DNA of 64,000 bases, from the NCBI RefSeq assembly GCF_023502425.1, contig NZ_JAMFMA010000001.1, positions 620,001 to 684,000 of the forward strand, read 5' to 3'. This document shows positions 43,090 through 51,641 of this stretch, in pieces. The translations under genes were made by a program, and so were the position numbers. The notes beneath the pieces were generated by a model. The model was not told the origin of the DNA, made no database searches, and saw nothing but the letters and a program-made list of their open reading frames with translations. The DNA is from Flagellimonas spongiicola. GTDB taxonomy: Bacteria > Bacteroidota > Bacteroidia > Flavobacteriales > Flavobacteriaceae. Each line of letters begins with the position of its first letter. Positions within the stretch are counted from its first letter, which is position 1.

Positions 43090-44265
43090 ATGAATTATAT
43101 TTTAGCTGACGGCCCAAGAAGGGATGCTCTTCTGCCGTTCACATTTACCCGCCCAGTGGCCGAAGTACGAATTGGTATCTTGACCATCCGTGAGAAATGG
43201 GAAAAACATCTACAAACCCAAGTTAGTTTTAAAACCGAGGCTTATTTAGCGGAGAAATACCCATTGGTAACTGCACCGGACAATGTCGTAATCATTTCGT
43301 CCATAGTACCAACCAAGGAATTTGTGGATTTGGTGACATCGCTAAAAAAGAACCAAGCCATTTCTTATCAAGAAAATATTGTTGCTTACCGCACCGAAGC
43401 GCCGGAGCTAGAAAATGATATCTCTTCGTATGAGGTAATTGATTTTCAAGGATCCTTGATTACTGTAGACTATACCTGGGATATTTTTTCTAAAAATGGA
43501 GAAGCGCTACAGCAGGACTTCGATTTTCTAACCCAAGGCCGAAAAAGTGTCCCTATATCGAATACCAATAAGGTTATAGCTCCAGAGAATATATTTCTGG
43601 AAGAAGGCGCGAGCGTAGAACACAGTATTTTAAATGCATCCAAAGGTCCTATTTATATAGGTGCCAACGCGCAAATATGGGAAGGTGGACTAATTCGCGG
43701 TGCTTTGGCTTTATGTGACAATGCTATTGTGAAAATGGGTGCCAAGATTTATGGACCGACCACTGTTGGTCCTCATGGGAAAGTGTGTGGTGAAATCAAT
43801 AATTCAGTGATTTTTGGTTATTCCAGTAAAGGTCACGAAGGTTATTTAGGAAATGCAGTTTTAGGGGAATGGTGCAACATTGGTGCGGATTCCAATAATT
43901 CGAACCTCAAAAACAACTATGCCAAGGTTCGCATGTGGAATTATGATACGCAAAAATTTGATCATACTGGTCTTCAATTTTGTGGTCTTATGATGGGAGA
44001 TCATAGTAAAACGGCAATCAACACTATGTTCAATACCGGGACCGTAATTGGTGTTAACTCCAATATCTATGTCCCAGGATTTCCAAGGAACTTCATACCA
44101 AGTTTTAGTTGGGGCGGAGCATCTGGATTTTCAACTTATATGCCTAAAAAGGCCTTTGAAGCTGCAAAGGTTATGATGGCAAGACGTGGTAAAGAATTCA
44201 ATGCCGTGGAAGCCAAGATTTTGGAACATGTATTTGAGTTGACCAAAAAATGGAGAAATTATTGA
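43090..44265 (+). CDS. GlmU-family sugar nucleotidyltransferase-like protein
   Basis: The 391-residue protein matches the Bacteroidota GlmU-family: an N-terminal domain opening MNYILADGPRRDALLPFTFTRPVAEVRIG and a C-terminal left-handed beta-helix of hexapeptide repeats (about 170-330; IYIGANAQIWEGGLIRGALALCDNAIVKMGAKIYGPTTVGPHGKVCGEI). The N-terminal domain lacks the GxGTRM uridylyl motif of true GlmU, so the enzymatic role is uncertain. A link to UDP-GlcNAc or lipid-A precursors is only inferred. It is 88 bp after rpmE2 but separated by a terminator; repeated AACTACG/AACTACT heptamers precede the start. Confidence 0.85.
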   Translation: MNYILADGPRRDALLPFTFTRPVAEVRIGILTIREKWEKHLQTQVSFKTEAYLAEKYPLVTAPDNVVIISSIVPTKEFVDLVTSLKKNQAISYQENIVAYRTEAPELENDISSYEVIDFQGSLITVDYTWDIFSKNGEALQQDFDFLTQGRKSVPISNTNKVIAPENIFLEEGASVEHSILNASKGPIYIGANAQIWEGGLIRGALALCDNAIVKMGAKIYGPTTVGPHGKVCGEINNSVIFGYSSKGHEGYLGNAVLGEWCNIGADSNNSNLKNNYAKVRMWNYDTQKFDHTGLQFCGLMMGDHSKTAINTMFNTGTVIGVNSNIYVPGFPRNFIPSFSWGGASGFSTYMPKKAFEAAKVMMARRGKEFNAVEAKILEHVFELTKKWRNY

Positions 44266-44323
44266 TTGTCCTATTAAGATATTGGGTCATTAAACGCTAA
44301 CTCGTTATCTGCTAACTTATTTC

Positions 44324-44331
44324 TATATTTG
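44324..44331 (+). promoter_or_regulatory. Probable mtaB -7 box
   Basis: TATATTTG fits TAnnTTTG and ends 23 bp before the mtaB start codon. No TTG occurs at the -33 distance. Confidence 0.45.
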
Positions 44332-44354
44332 TAGCCCTTATTTTTTAATGTTGA

Positions 44355-45683
44355 ATGAATAAGAAAGTTGCCTTTTATACCTTAGGTTGTAAGCTTAATT
44401 TCTCCGAAACTTCCACTATTGCCAGAAGTTTTGAAAAGGAGGATTTTGATCGTGTGGATTTTACGGAAACGGCGGATATTTATGTGATCAATACCTGTTC
44501 GGTAACCGAAAATGCGGACAAGCGTTTTAAGACCATTGTAAAACAGGCGCAACAAAAAAACCCAGAGGCTTTTGTGGCCGCAGTTGGCTGCTATGCACAG
44601 CTAAAACCTGAAGAGTTGGCGGCTGTGGATGGTGTAGATTTAGTTTTAGGCGCTACAGAAAAATTCAAGATTACCGACTACCTAAATGATCTGTCCAAAA
44701 ATGTGCAGGGTGAAGTCCATTCTTGTGAAATAGCAGATGCAGATTTTTATGTGGGCAGTTATGCCATTGGCGACAGAACACGTGCATTTTTAAAAGTTCA
44801 GGATGGTTGTGATTATAAATGTACCTATTGCACCATACCATTGGCAAGAGGTATTTCAAGAAGCGACTCCTTGGAAAACGTGCTAAAAAATGCTTCGGAA
44901 ATTGCTTCCAAGGATATTAAGGAAATTGTATTGACTGGTGTCAATATTGGCGATTACGGCAAGGGTGAGTTTGGGAATAAGAAACACGAACATACTTTTT
45001 TGGATTTGGTGAAGGCTTTGGATGATGTTGAAGGAATTCATAGGTTACGCATCTCTTCCATTGAGCCCAACTTATTGAAAAATGAAACCATAGATTTTGT
45101 GGCGCAAAGCAATTCCTTTGTACCTCATTTTCATATACCACTTCAAAGCGGCTGTGACGAAATCCTTAAAAAAATGCGACGCAGGTACCTTACCAATCTT
45201 TACGTGGATAGGGTTAAACGTATTAAGGAAACCATGCCACATGCCTGTATTGGTGTTGATGTTATTGTTGGTTTTCCTGGCGAAACTGAAGCTCAATTTT
45301 TGGAAACCTATCAATTTCTAAATGAGTTGGATATCTCTTACTTGCATGTATTCACCTATTCTGAACGTGACAATACCTTGGCTGCGGATATGGAAAATGC
45401 AGTACCAAAGAATGTTAGAAGCAAGCGGAGTAAAATGCTTAGGGGTTTATCAGCGAAAAAACGCCGAGCGTTTTATGAAAGTCAATTGGGTACTATGCGT
45501 ACTGTTCTTATTGAAGGAGAGAATAAATCGGGATACATACATGGCTTTACAGAGAACTACGTAAAGGTAAAGGCGCCATGGAACCCAGAATTGGTGAATA
45601 CGTTACACCAAGTTGAGCTTTCCAAGATTGATGAGGATGGTCTGGTTCGTTTTGAATTTGTTTCACAAAAAGTCATCGCATAA
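44355..45683 (+). CDS. mtaB: tRNA t6A37 methylthiotransferase MtaB
   Basis: The 442-residue radical-SAM enzyme has the three N-terminal Cys ligands of the UPF0004 domain (C12, C48, C79), the radical-SAM motif CDYKCTYC (C152, C156, C159) and a C-terminal TRAM region (MRTVLIEGENKSGYIHGFTENYVKVKAPW). The sequence LGCKLNFSE and PLARGISRS distinguish MtaB from MiaB. It converts t6A37 to ms2t6A37 in tRNAs reading ANN codons. It stands alone, with its own -7 box and a hairpin terminator. Confidence 0.94.
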   Translation: MNKKVAFYTLGCKLNFSETSTIARSFEKEDFDRVDFTETADIYVINTCSVTENADKRFKTIVKQAQQKNPEAFVAAVGCYAQLKPEELAAVDGVDLVLGATEKFKITDYLNDLSKNVQGEVHSCEIADADFYVGSYAIGDRTRAFLKVQDGCDYKCTYCTIPLARGISRSDSLENVLKNASEIASKDIKEIVLTGVNIGDYGKGEFGNKKHEHTFLDLVKALDDVEGIHRLRISSIEPNLLKNETIDFVAQSNSFVPHFHIPLQSGCDEILKKMRRRYLTNLYVDRVKRIKETMPHACIGVDVIVGFPGETEAQFLETYQFLNELDISYLHVFTYSERDNTLAADMENAVPKNVRSKRSKMLRGLSAKKRRAFYESQLGTMRTVLIEGENKSGYIHGFTENYVKVKAPWNPELVNTLHQVELSKIDEDGLVRFEFVSQKVIA

Positions 45684-45684
45684 A

Positions 45685-45708
45685 AAAACCCCCAAATCTG
45701 GAGGTTTT
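45685..45708. terminator. Hairpin terminator between mtaB and the acetyltransferase gene
   Basis: AAAACC-C-CCA / TGG-A-GGTTTT forms a stem with one C-A mismatch and the loop AATC, the same tetraloop as the terminator near 14.4 kb. It lies between convergent genes. Confidence 0.65.
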
Positions 45709-45729
45709 CAATTAGTCAGTTTGTTGTTT

Positions 45730-46047
45730 TTAGATGCGTATTCCAACAGGAAGCATCTCCTTGTACTGTCTGTTCTTTCTTAAAAAACCTGCAATGTGAG
45801 GGCTGGTTGGGACCACTCGTAGGTTCTTTTCTTGGATTTCATGCAAAACGGCTTTAATAAAAGTTTCTTTAAAACCTTCTTGTGTAATTTCCTCAGGGAT
45901 AACCAATTTGGTCAAAAATACTTTGCGTTCTTGAGAGGAATACTCAATTTTAGCCAAATGTCCATCAACCCTAGTTTCAAATTGGCGTAAGAAACTATTG
46001 TCATTAATTTCCATTTCTGTCATATAGTATTGTTTTAAAATTGACAT
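45730..46047 (-). CDS. Small GNAT-like acetyltransferase (YjdJ-type)
   Basis: The 105-residue protein is a short GNAT-fold domain of YjdJ/YidJ type: FLRQFETRVDGHLAKIEYSSQERKVFLTKLVIPEEITQEGFKETFIKAVLHEIQEKNLRVVPTSPHIAGFLRKNRQYKEM. The blocks FLTKLVIPEE (strand 4) and VVPTSPHIAGFLRKN replace the longer catalytic part of full GNAT enzymes. Related bacterial and mammalian (GTLF3B) proteins have no firm substrate. Two other in-frame ATGs lie 8 and 11 codons downstream. A short inverted repeat lies just upstream. Confidence 0.82.
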   Translation of the reverse strand: MSILKQYYMTEMEINDNSFLRQFETRVDGHLAKIEYSSQERKVFLTKLVIPEEITQEGFKETFIKAVLHEIQEKNLRVVPTSPHIAGFLRKNRQYKEMLPVGIRI

Positions 46048-46052
46048 AGCAC

Positions 46053-46069
46053 ATTACCGAAGTGGTAAT
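46053..46069. promoter_or_regulatory. Short inverted repeat upstream of the acetyltransferase gene
   Basis: ATTACC-N5-GGTAAT begins 6 bp before the start codon of the minus-strand gene. It could be a regulator site or a chance palindrome. No promoter box of consensus type overlaps it. Confidence 0.25.
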
Positions 46070-46182
46070 ATTTAATTGTCCTTTTGGTATTTTGTTCAAA
46101 TTCAATGGGGCTTATTGCAAAAGGGACACAAAATTAGTCAAAATTTTGTTAATTTCCTAGTTCAAACGAGATTAGGTAAGAA

Positions 46183-46860
46183 ATGCCCCAACCTAAAATC
46201 CATGTTTATTTGATGCCAGGGATGGCTGCCAATCCTTCGATTTTCGATGGCCTAAAATTGCCTGAGGAACAATTCGTATTGCATCGTCTTGAATGGTTCC
46301 TGCCGGAAAAAGGCATGAACTTTTCCGAGTATGCGAAAAAAATGGCCTCCAAAATCAAACACGATTCCCCTGTTTTGTTGGGTGTTTCTTTTGGTGGGCT
46401 TTTGGTTCAGGAAATGGCTCAATTTGTTTCCGCAAAACGGGTTATTGCCGTTTCCTGTGTTAAGCACCATTCAGAATTGCCTAAAAAAATGTTGTTCGCG
46501 AAATATACAAGGGCTCACAAGCTACTGCCCACGGGGTTGGTGAACAATGTTGAACTTTTGGCGCGCTACGCTTTTGGTGAAAAAGCAACCAAAAGATTGG
46601 AGCTTTATGAGCAATACTTGTCCGTTCGGGATAAACGCTATATAGATTGGGCTATTGATAGCATTGTGAATTGGAAACAAAAGCATTCACCGTCTACTTT
46701 GGTTCACATTCATGGGACAAAGGATGCGGTCTTCCCAATTGATAAAATCAAAGAGTGTATCGCTGTCAAAAATGGAACACACACCATGATCATTCATCGT
46801 GCGCGATGGTTTAATGAGCATCTTCCGGCAATTATTTTAGAAGAAGGAAGTTCTATATAG
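46183..46860 (+). CDS. Alpha/beta hydrolase
   Basis: The 225-residue protein is an alpha/beta hydrolase of short type: HVYLMPGMAANPSIFDGL forms the first strand and oxyanion region, and LLGVSFGGLLVQEM contains the nucleophile elbow GVSFGG with Ser. The late acid is probably Asp in HIHGTKDAVFPIDK and the catalytic His lies in NGTHTMIIHRARWFNEHL. There is no signal peptide. The substrate is unknown. It precedes the lytic transglycosylase gene by 28 bp and may be co-transcribed. Confidence 0.82.
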   Translation: MPQPKIHVYLMPGMAANPSIFDGLKLPEEQFVLHRLEWFLPEKGMNFSEYAKKMASKIKHDSPVLLGVSFGGLLVQEMAQFVSAKRVIAVSCVKHHSELPKKMLFAKYTRAHKLLPTGLVNNVELLARYAFGEKATKRLELYEQYLSVRDKRYIDWAIDSIVNWKQKHSPSTLVHIHGTKDAVFPIDKIKECIAVKNGTHTMIIHRARWFNEHLPAIILEEGSSI

Positions 46861-46888
46861 TATATTTATCCAAACAATACGGTATTCT

Positions 46889-47848
46889 ATGAAACAGATA
46901 AAAAATATTTTGGCCGCAATAGGGCTTATGGTAGTAGTGGGTAGTTTGATTTTTGCAGTACAATCCACACCTAATGAAAAAGCTGAGGTCAAGACAGCAG
47001 GGGAAAGTGATGGGATTGCTAAAAGTGTTTCAGATGGTTATCAAATCAGTGCTATAGAAATACCAGAAGACTTGAACTTTGCCGGAGAATCCGTGCCGTT
47101 GGATGATCCTGAAATATTGGAACGTGTTGATCGTGAGTTTTTGGTGAATACCTATTGGCAATCCAATGCACTATTATTGATGAAACGCGCCAATAAGTAC
47201 TTTCCAGTAATTGAGCCCATATTGGCAAAAAACGGCATTCCTGATGATTTTAAATATCTAGCAGTGGCAGAAAGTGGATTGCAAAATGTAGTGTCACCTG
47301 CTGGTGCAACAGGCTTTTGGCAGATTATGAGGGCTACCGGACGAGAATACGGTTTAGAGGTCAATGCCAATGTTGATGAAAGATACCATGTAGAGAAAGC
47401 TACACAGGTTGCGTGTGAGTATTTAAATAAATGGAATAAACGATTTGGAAGTTGGACCTTGACAGCTGCTGCATATAATGCAGGCCCTGCAGGTATCCAA
47501 AAATATATGAACATACAAAAGGCGGATGATTACTATGATCTTCTTTTAGGTGAAGAAACCAGTCGCTACGTATTTCGTATCATGGCCATAAAGGAAATCA
47601 TCTCAAATCCAGACAAATATGGTTTTGCGGTCCAAAAAGATGACCTTTATCAGGCTGTGCCCACATTTTCGGTTGATGTGGATACAGCGGTTTCTAATTG
47701 GGCAGATTTTGCCAAGGATTATGAAATCAGCTACAAGGTGTTGAAAAGACATAATCCATGGTTGCGGGAACCACATTTGAACAATGCCTCTCGAAAAAAA
47801 TATGTGGTTGAGATTCCGAATAAAGGATACTATCGGGAAACCAAATAA
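46889..47848 (+). CDS. Lytic transglycosylase (MltD-like, family 1 SLT domain)
   Basis: The 319-residue protein has an N-terminal membrane anchor or signal (about 5-25), a long linker and an SLT domain (about 85-240). The catalytic Glu is E128 in KYLAVAESGLQ, followed by SPAGATGFWQIM and the AAAYNAGP motif (193-200). It cleaves peptidoglycan with formation of 1,6-anhydro-muropeptides, in the periplasm. Compared with E. coli MltD it lacks clear LysM repeats at the C-terminus, though the last 80 residues (YEISYKVLKRHNPWLRE...YVVEIPNKGYY) resemble a degenerate LysM. It ends 3 bp from the convergent DUF2892 gene. Confidence 0.9.
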   Translation: MKQIKNILAAIGLMVVVGSLIFAVQSTPNEKAEVKTAGESDGIAKSVSDGYQISAIEIPEDLNFAGESVPLDDPEILERVDREFLVNTYWQSNALLLMKRANKYFPVIEPILAKNGIPDDFKYLAVAESGLQNVVSPAGATGFWQIMRATGREYGLEVNANVDERYHVEKATQVACEYLNKWNKRFGSWTLTAAAYNAGPAGIQKYMNIQKADDYYDLLLGEETSRYVFRIMAIKEIISNPDKYGFAVQKDDLYQAVPTFSVDVDTAVSNWADFAKDYEISYKVLKRHNPWLREPHLNNASRKKYVVEIPNKGYYRETK

Positions 47849-47851
47849 AGA

Positions 47852-48367
47852 TTAAATCTTTTTCATTTGCTGCTGCATCATTTTGATCTGTTCAGACAGC
47901 ATATTATTCTTATCCAACTTTTTTGCCTCTTGTAGTAATTGAGTGGCCTCTCTCTTTCTGCGCTTTTGCATGGAGATTCCAGCCAAACTTAGTTTGGCCA
48001 TTGCCAAATCATAATCCATGGTCAACCCAAATTTGATGGCCTTTTTGAAGTATTTTTCAGCTTGGGTAAGATTTTTTTGTGAATAGATGATTCCGTGAAG
48101 GTAATTGTAATACCCTTGTTGTTTTTTAATCAGGGCAGTCTCAGGATTCTTTATTTTGGTAAGCCATTTCTGCGTTCCTTCCATATCTTGTTTACGCATC
48201 CGAAGAAAAGCCATCAAAATCATTTCATTCCTAAAATATAGGAAGATGAAAATCAGGGATAGTAGAATCAAGGCAATGCCGTTGCCAATGTAACCTTCTA
48301 TAAACTGATACACAGCATAGGCATTGATAAGAACGGCAATTACGAGTTTTATATTTTTATTGAACAT
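47852..48367 (-). CDS. DUF2892/TPR-like membrane protein
   Basis: The 171-residue protein has two membrane helices at the N-terminus (about 6-24 and 28-46), a DUF2892-like start (FNKNIKLVIAVLINAYAVYQFIEGYIGNGIALILL). A helical domain follows with repeats of TPR character: GYYNYLHGIIYSQKNLTQAEKYFKKAIKFG and AKLSLAGISMQKRRKREATQLLQEAKKLD. I infer a small inner-membrane scaffold. The function is unknown. It is divergent from rpmH, with its own TACTTTTG -7 box. Confidence 0.75.
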   Translation of the reverse strand: MFNKNIKLVIAVLINAYAVYQFIEGYIGNGIALILLSLIFIFLYFRNEMILMAFLRMRKQDMEGTQKWLTKIKNPETALIKKQQGYYNYLHGIIYSQKNLTQAEKYFKKAIKFGLTMDYDLAMAKLSLAGISMQKRRKREATQLLQEAKKLDKNNMLSEQIKMMQQQMKKI

Positions 48368-48401
48368 TATAGTAGAAATTAGTCCTGATTTCAGGAGGAG
48401 G

Positions 48402-48409
48402 CAAAAGTA
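48402..48409 (-). promoter_or_regulatory. Probable -7 box of the DUF2892-like gene
   Basis: TACTTTTG on the minus strand, 35 bp before the ATG, fits TAnnTTTG. It is back to back with the rpmH promoter. Confidence 0.45.
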
Positions 48410-48442
48410 GTGAAAACAAAATTAAATATTTTTTATTTCCAC

Positions 48443-48472
48443 TTGTTAAAGTAAAAACTCTTCGTATATTTG
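48443..48472 (+). promoter_or_regulatory. rpmH promoter
   Basis: TTG (48443-48445) and TATATTTG (48465-48472) with 19 bp between match the Bacteroidota promoter fully. It predicts a leader of about 55 bases before the rpmH ATG. Confidence 0.8.
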
Positions 48473-48533
48473 CGCGCAGAATTTTTGAGGAAGAAAAACC
48501 TTCCGAACGTAAATCCATTAAAAAAGTTCCGAA

Positions 48534-48692
48534 ATGAAAAGAACGTATCAGCCGTCAAAAAGGAAGAGAAGAAACAAACATGGTTTTAGAGACCGCATGG
48601 CGACTGCCAATGGTAGAAAAGTTCTTGCTAGAAGAAGAGCTAAAGGAAGAAAAAAACTAACTGTTTCATCCGAGCCAAGACATAAAAAATAA
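48534..48692 (+). CDS. rpmH: 50S ribosomal protein L34
   Basis: A 52-codon gene. The product begins [18 protein letters not shown] and contains [24 protein letters not shown], the near-universal L34 sequence, with a short C-terminal extension ([10 protein letters not shown]). L34 sits at the base of the large subunit. In many bacteria rpmH is next to rnpA and dnaA; here it is upstream of carB and rnpA is not in the window. It has a consensus promoter and is followed by a strong terminator, so it should be a single-gene transcript. Confidence 0.97.
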   Translation: MKRTYQPSKRKRRNKHGFRDRMATANGRKVLARRRAKGRKKLTVSSEPRHKK

Positions 48693-48715
48693 TGAACAAT
48701 AAATCGTTCATAATT

Positions 48716-48750
48716 AAAGGTGTTACTTTTCTAAGTAACACCTTTTTTTT
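48716..48750 (+). terminator. Intrinsic terminator of rpmH
   Basis: A perfect 13-bp stem AAAGGTGTTACTT / AAGTAACACCTTT with TTCT loop is followed by a run of T. It separates rpmH from carB; partial read-through is possible because no obvious carB promoter follows. Confidence 0.9.
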
Positions 48751-48786
48751 GGACTTTCGTAAAATCAACGAGTAACACCCTATAGA

Positions 48787-51639
48787 ATGCCGAAAAGAAA
48801 AGATTTAAAATCCATTTTGATTATTGGTTCTGGCCCTATCATCATCGGTCAGGCATGTGAGTTTGATTATTCCGGTTCCCAATCACTTAGATCCTTAAGG
48901 GAGGATGGTATTGAAACCATCTTGATCAATAGCAATCCCGCTACGATCATGACAGATCCTACCATGGCGGATCACGTGTATTTGAAGCCATTGAATACCA
49001 AATCTATCATTGAGATTTTAAAGAATCACCCAAATATTGATGCGGTATTGCCAACAATGGGTGGCCAAACGGCTTTGAACCTTTGTATTGAAGCAGACGA
49101 AAAAGGCATTTGGGAAGATTTTGGTGTTGAAATCATTGGGGTAGATATAGATGCTATCAACATTACTGAAGACCGTGAAAAGTTTAGGGAGTTGATGCTG
49201 AAAATAGGAATTGGAATGCCACCTCAGGCTTCCGCAACCTCTTTTCTTAAGGGTAAGGAAATTGCCCAAGAATTTGGATTTCCACTGGTTATTCGTGCTT
49301 CATTTACCTTGGGTGGGGCAGGAGCTTCTATTGTTTATGACCCAGAGGATTTTGATGAATTATTGAGTCGAGCCTTGGAAATTTCACCAATCCATGAGGT
49401 AATGATCGATAAGGCCTTGATGGGATGGAAAGAATATGAGTTGGAGTTATTGCGTGATAAAAACGACAATGTGGTCATTATTTGTACCATTGAAAATATG
49501 GATCCTATGGGGATTCATACAGGAGATTCAATAACTGTAGCTCCTGCAATGACGCTATCAGACCGCACGTTCCAAAGAATGCGGGACATGGCAATTCATA
49601 TGATGCGAAGCATCGGGGATTTTGCCGGCGGGTGTAACGTACAATTTGCCGTTAGTCCTAATGAAAAGGAAGATATCATTGCTATTGAAATCAATCCTAG
49701 AGTTTCTCGTTCTTCAGCTTTGGCATCCAAAGCAACAGGTTATCCTATTGCCAAAATAGCTTCAAAGTTAGCGATTGGTTATACTTTGGATGAGTTGGAT
49801 AATCAAATCACACAGTCCACATCAGCATTGTTCGAGCCCACTTTGGATTATGTTATCGTAAAAATTCCAAGATGGAACTTTGACAAATTTGAAGGTTCAG
49901 ACCGAACGCTTGGATTACAGATGAAGTCTGTTGGAGAAGTTATGGGAATTGGGAGGTCATTCCAGGAAGCATTGCACAAGGCTACCCAATCTTTGGAAAT
50001 AAAGCGAAACGGCTTGGGTGCTGATGGTAAGGGATACAAGGATTACGATAAAATTATAGGGAAGTTGAAAGTTCCTAGTTGGGATCGCGTATTTGTTATT
50101 TATGATGCGATTCAATTGGGTATTCCGTTGAAGACGATTCACGATATTACCAGAATTGATATGTGGTTCTTGAAGCAATACGAAGAACTACATTATCTGG
50201 AACAGGAAATCTCCAAGTATACGATAGAAAGTTTACCAAAGGCACTTCTTTTGGAAGCCAAGCAAAAAGGTTTTGCTGACAGACAGATTGCCCATATGTT
50301 GGATTGCTACGAAAGCGAGGTGCACAAGAAAAGAATGGCCTTAAATATAAATAGGGTATACAAACTTGTTGATACTTGTGCCGCGGAGTTTAAGGCGATG
50401 ACACCGTATTATTACTCCACTTTTGAAGAGGAAATCGAAACCGCCGATGGGACTCGATTTGTTGCTAATGATAGTGAAGTGACCGACCGCAAGAAAATTG
50501 TGGTATTGGGCTCAGGTCCAAACCGAATAGGTCAAGGTATTGAATTCGATTATTGTTGTGTTCATGGCGTTTTGGCTGCTGCTGAATGCGGCTATGAAAC
50601 AGTAATGATCAACTGTAACCCCGAAACCGTATCAACGGATTTCGATACCGCAGACAAACTCTATTTTGAACCCGTATTCTGGGAACATATTTATGACATC
50701 ATCCTTCATGAAAAACCAGAAGGAGTCATAGTTCAACTTGGGGGTCAGACCGCCTTGAAATTAGCTGAAAAATTAGACCGATACGGCATCAATATCATCG
50801 GTACTAGTTTTGAATCTCTGGATTTGGCTGAAGATAGGGGAAGTTTTTCTACCTTGTTGAAAGAAAACAATATCCCTTACCCGCGATTTGGTGTAGCTGA
50901 AACGGCTGATGAGGCCTTGGAACTTGCGGACGAATTGAATTTCCCGTTACTAGTAAGGCCATCTTATGTTTTAGGCGGTCAGGGAATGAAAATTGTCATC
51001 AACAAAGAAGACCTGGAGGCCCATGTTGTTGATTTATTGCGTAGCATCCCAAACAACAAGTTACTTTTGGATCATTATTTGGATGGTGCTATTGAAGCGG
51101 AAGCGGATGCGATTTGTGATGGTGAAGACGTATACATTATCGGTATTATGGAGCATATTGAACCATGTGGTATACATTCAGGGGACTCCAATGCCACTTT
51201 GCCACCATTCAACTTAGGTGAATTTGTGATGCAGCAAATCAAAGATCACACAAAAAAGATAGCCCTAGCTTTAAATACCGTTGGACTCATCAATATTCAA
51301 TTTGCCATAAAAGACGATGTGGTTTATATCATTGAGGCTAATCCTAGAGCTTCACGAACAGTACCATTTATTGCGAAAGCCTATGGTGAGCCTTATGTAA
51401 ATTATGCCACTAAGGTAATGTTAGGCGAGAAGAAGGTGAAGGACTTCGAATTCAACCCGCAATTAGAAGGTTACGCCATCAAACAACCGGTGTTTTCATT
51501 CAATAAGTTCCCTAACGTCAATAAGAATTTAGGTCCAGAAATGAAAAGCACCGGCGAAAGTATATTGTTTATTGATAGTCTTAAGGATGATGATTTCTAC
51601 AATCTGTACTCCAGAAGAAAAATGTATCTGAGCAAATAA
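48787..51639 (+). CDS. carB: Carbamoyl-phosphate synthase large subunit, without allosteric domain
   Basis: The 950-residue protein has both synthetase halves: SGPIIIGQACEFDYSGSQ at the start and GSGPNRIGQGIEFDYCCVH at the second half, each followed by ATP-grasp elements (IEINPRVSRSSALASKATGYP and IEANPRASRTVPFIAKAYG) and the oligomerisation region between. It makes carbamoyl phosphate from bicarbonate, ammonia or glutamine nitrogen and 2 ATP. E. coli CarB has about 1073 residues; here the protein stops at YNLYSRRKMYLSK, just where the C-terminal MGS-like regulatory domain would begin. carA is not adjacent. Confidence 0.96.
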   Translation: MPKRKDLKSILIIGSGPIIIGQACEFDYSGSQSLRSLREDGIETILINSNPATIMTDPTMADHVYLKPLNTKSIIEILKNHPNIDAVLPTMGGQTALNLCIEADEKGIWEDFGVEIIGVDIDAINITEDREKFRELMLKIGIGMPPQASATSFLKGKEIAQEFGFPLVIRASFTLGGAGASIVYDPEDFDELLSRALEISPIHEVMIDKALMGWKEYELELLRDKNDNVVIICTIENMDPMGIHTGDSITVAPAMTLSDRTFQRMRDMAIHMMRSIGDFAGGCNVQFAVSPNEKEDIIAIEINPRVSRSSALASKATGYPIAKIASKLAIGYTLDELDNQITQSTSALFEPTLDYVIVKIPRWNFDKFEGSDRTLGLQMKSVGEVMGIGRSFQEALHKATQSLEIKRNGLGADGKGYKDYDKIIGKLKVPSWDRVFVIYDAIQLGIPLKTIHDITRIDMWFLKQYEELHYLEQEISKYTIESLPKALLLEAKQKGFADRQIAHMLDCYESEVHKKRMALNINRVYKLVDTCAAEFKAMTPYYYSTFEEEIETADGTRFVANDSEVTDRKKIVVLGSGPNRIGQGIEFDYCCVHGVLAAAECGYETVMINCNPETVSTDFDTADKLYFEPVFWEHIYDIILHEKPEGVIVQLGGQTALKLAEKLDRYGINIIGTSFESLDLAEDRGSFSTLLKENNIPYPRFGVAETADEALELADELNFPLLVRPSYVLGGQGMKIVINKEDLEAHVVDLLRSIPNNKLLLDHYLDGAIEAEADAICDGEDVYIIGIMEHIEPCGIHSGDSNATLPPFNLGEFVMQQIKDHTKKIALALNTVGLINIQFAIKDDVVYIIEANPRASRTVPFIAKAYGEPYVNYATKVMLGEKKVKDFEFNPQLEGYAIKQPVFSFNKFPNVNKNLGPEMKSTGESILFIDSLKDDDFYNLYSRRKMYLSK

Positions 51640-51641
51640 TA

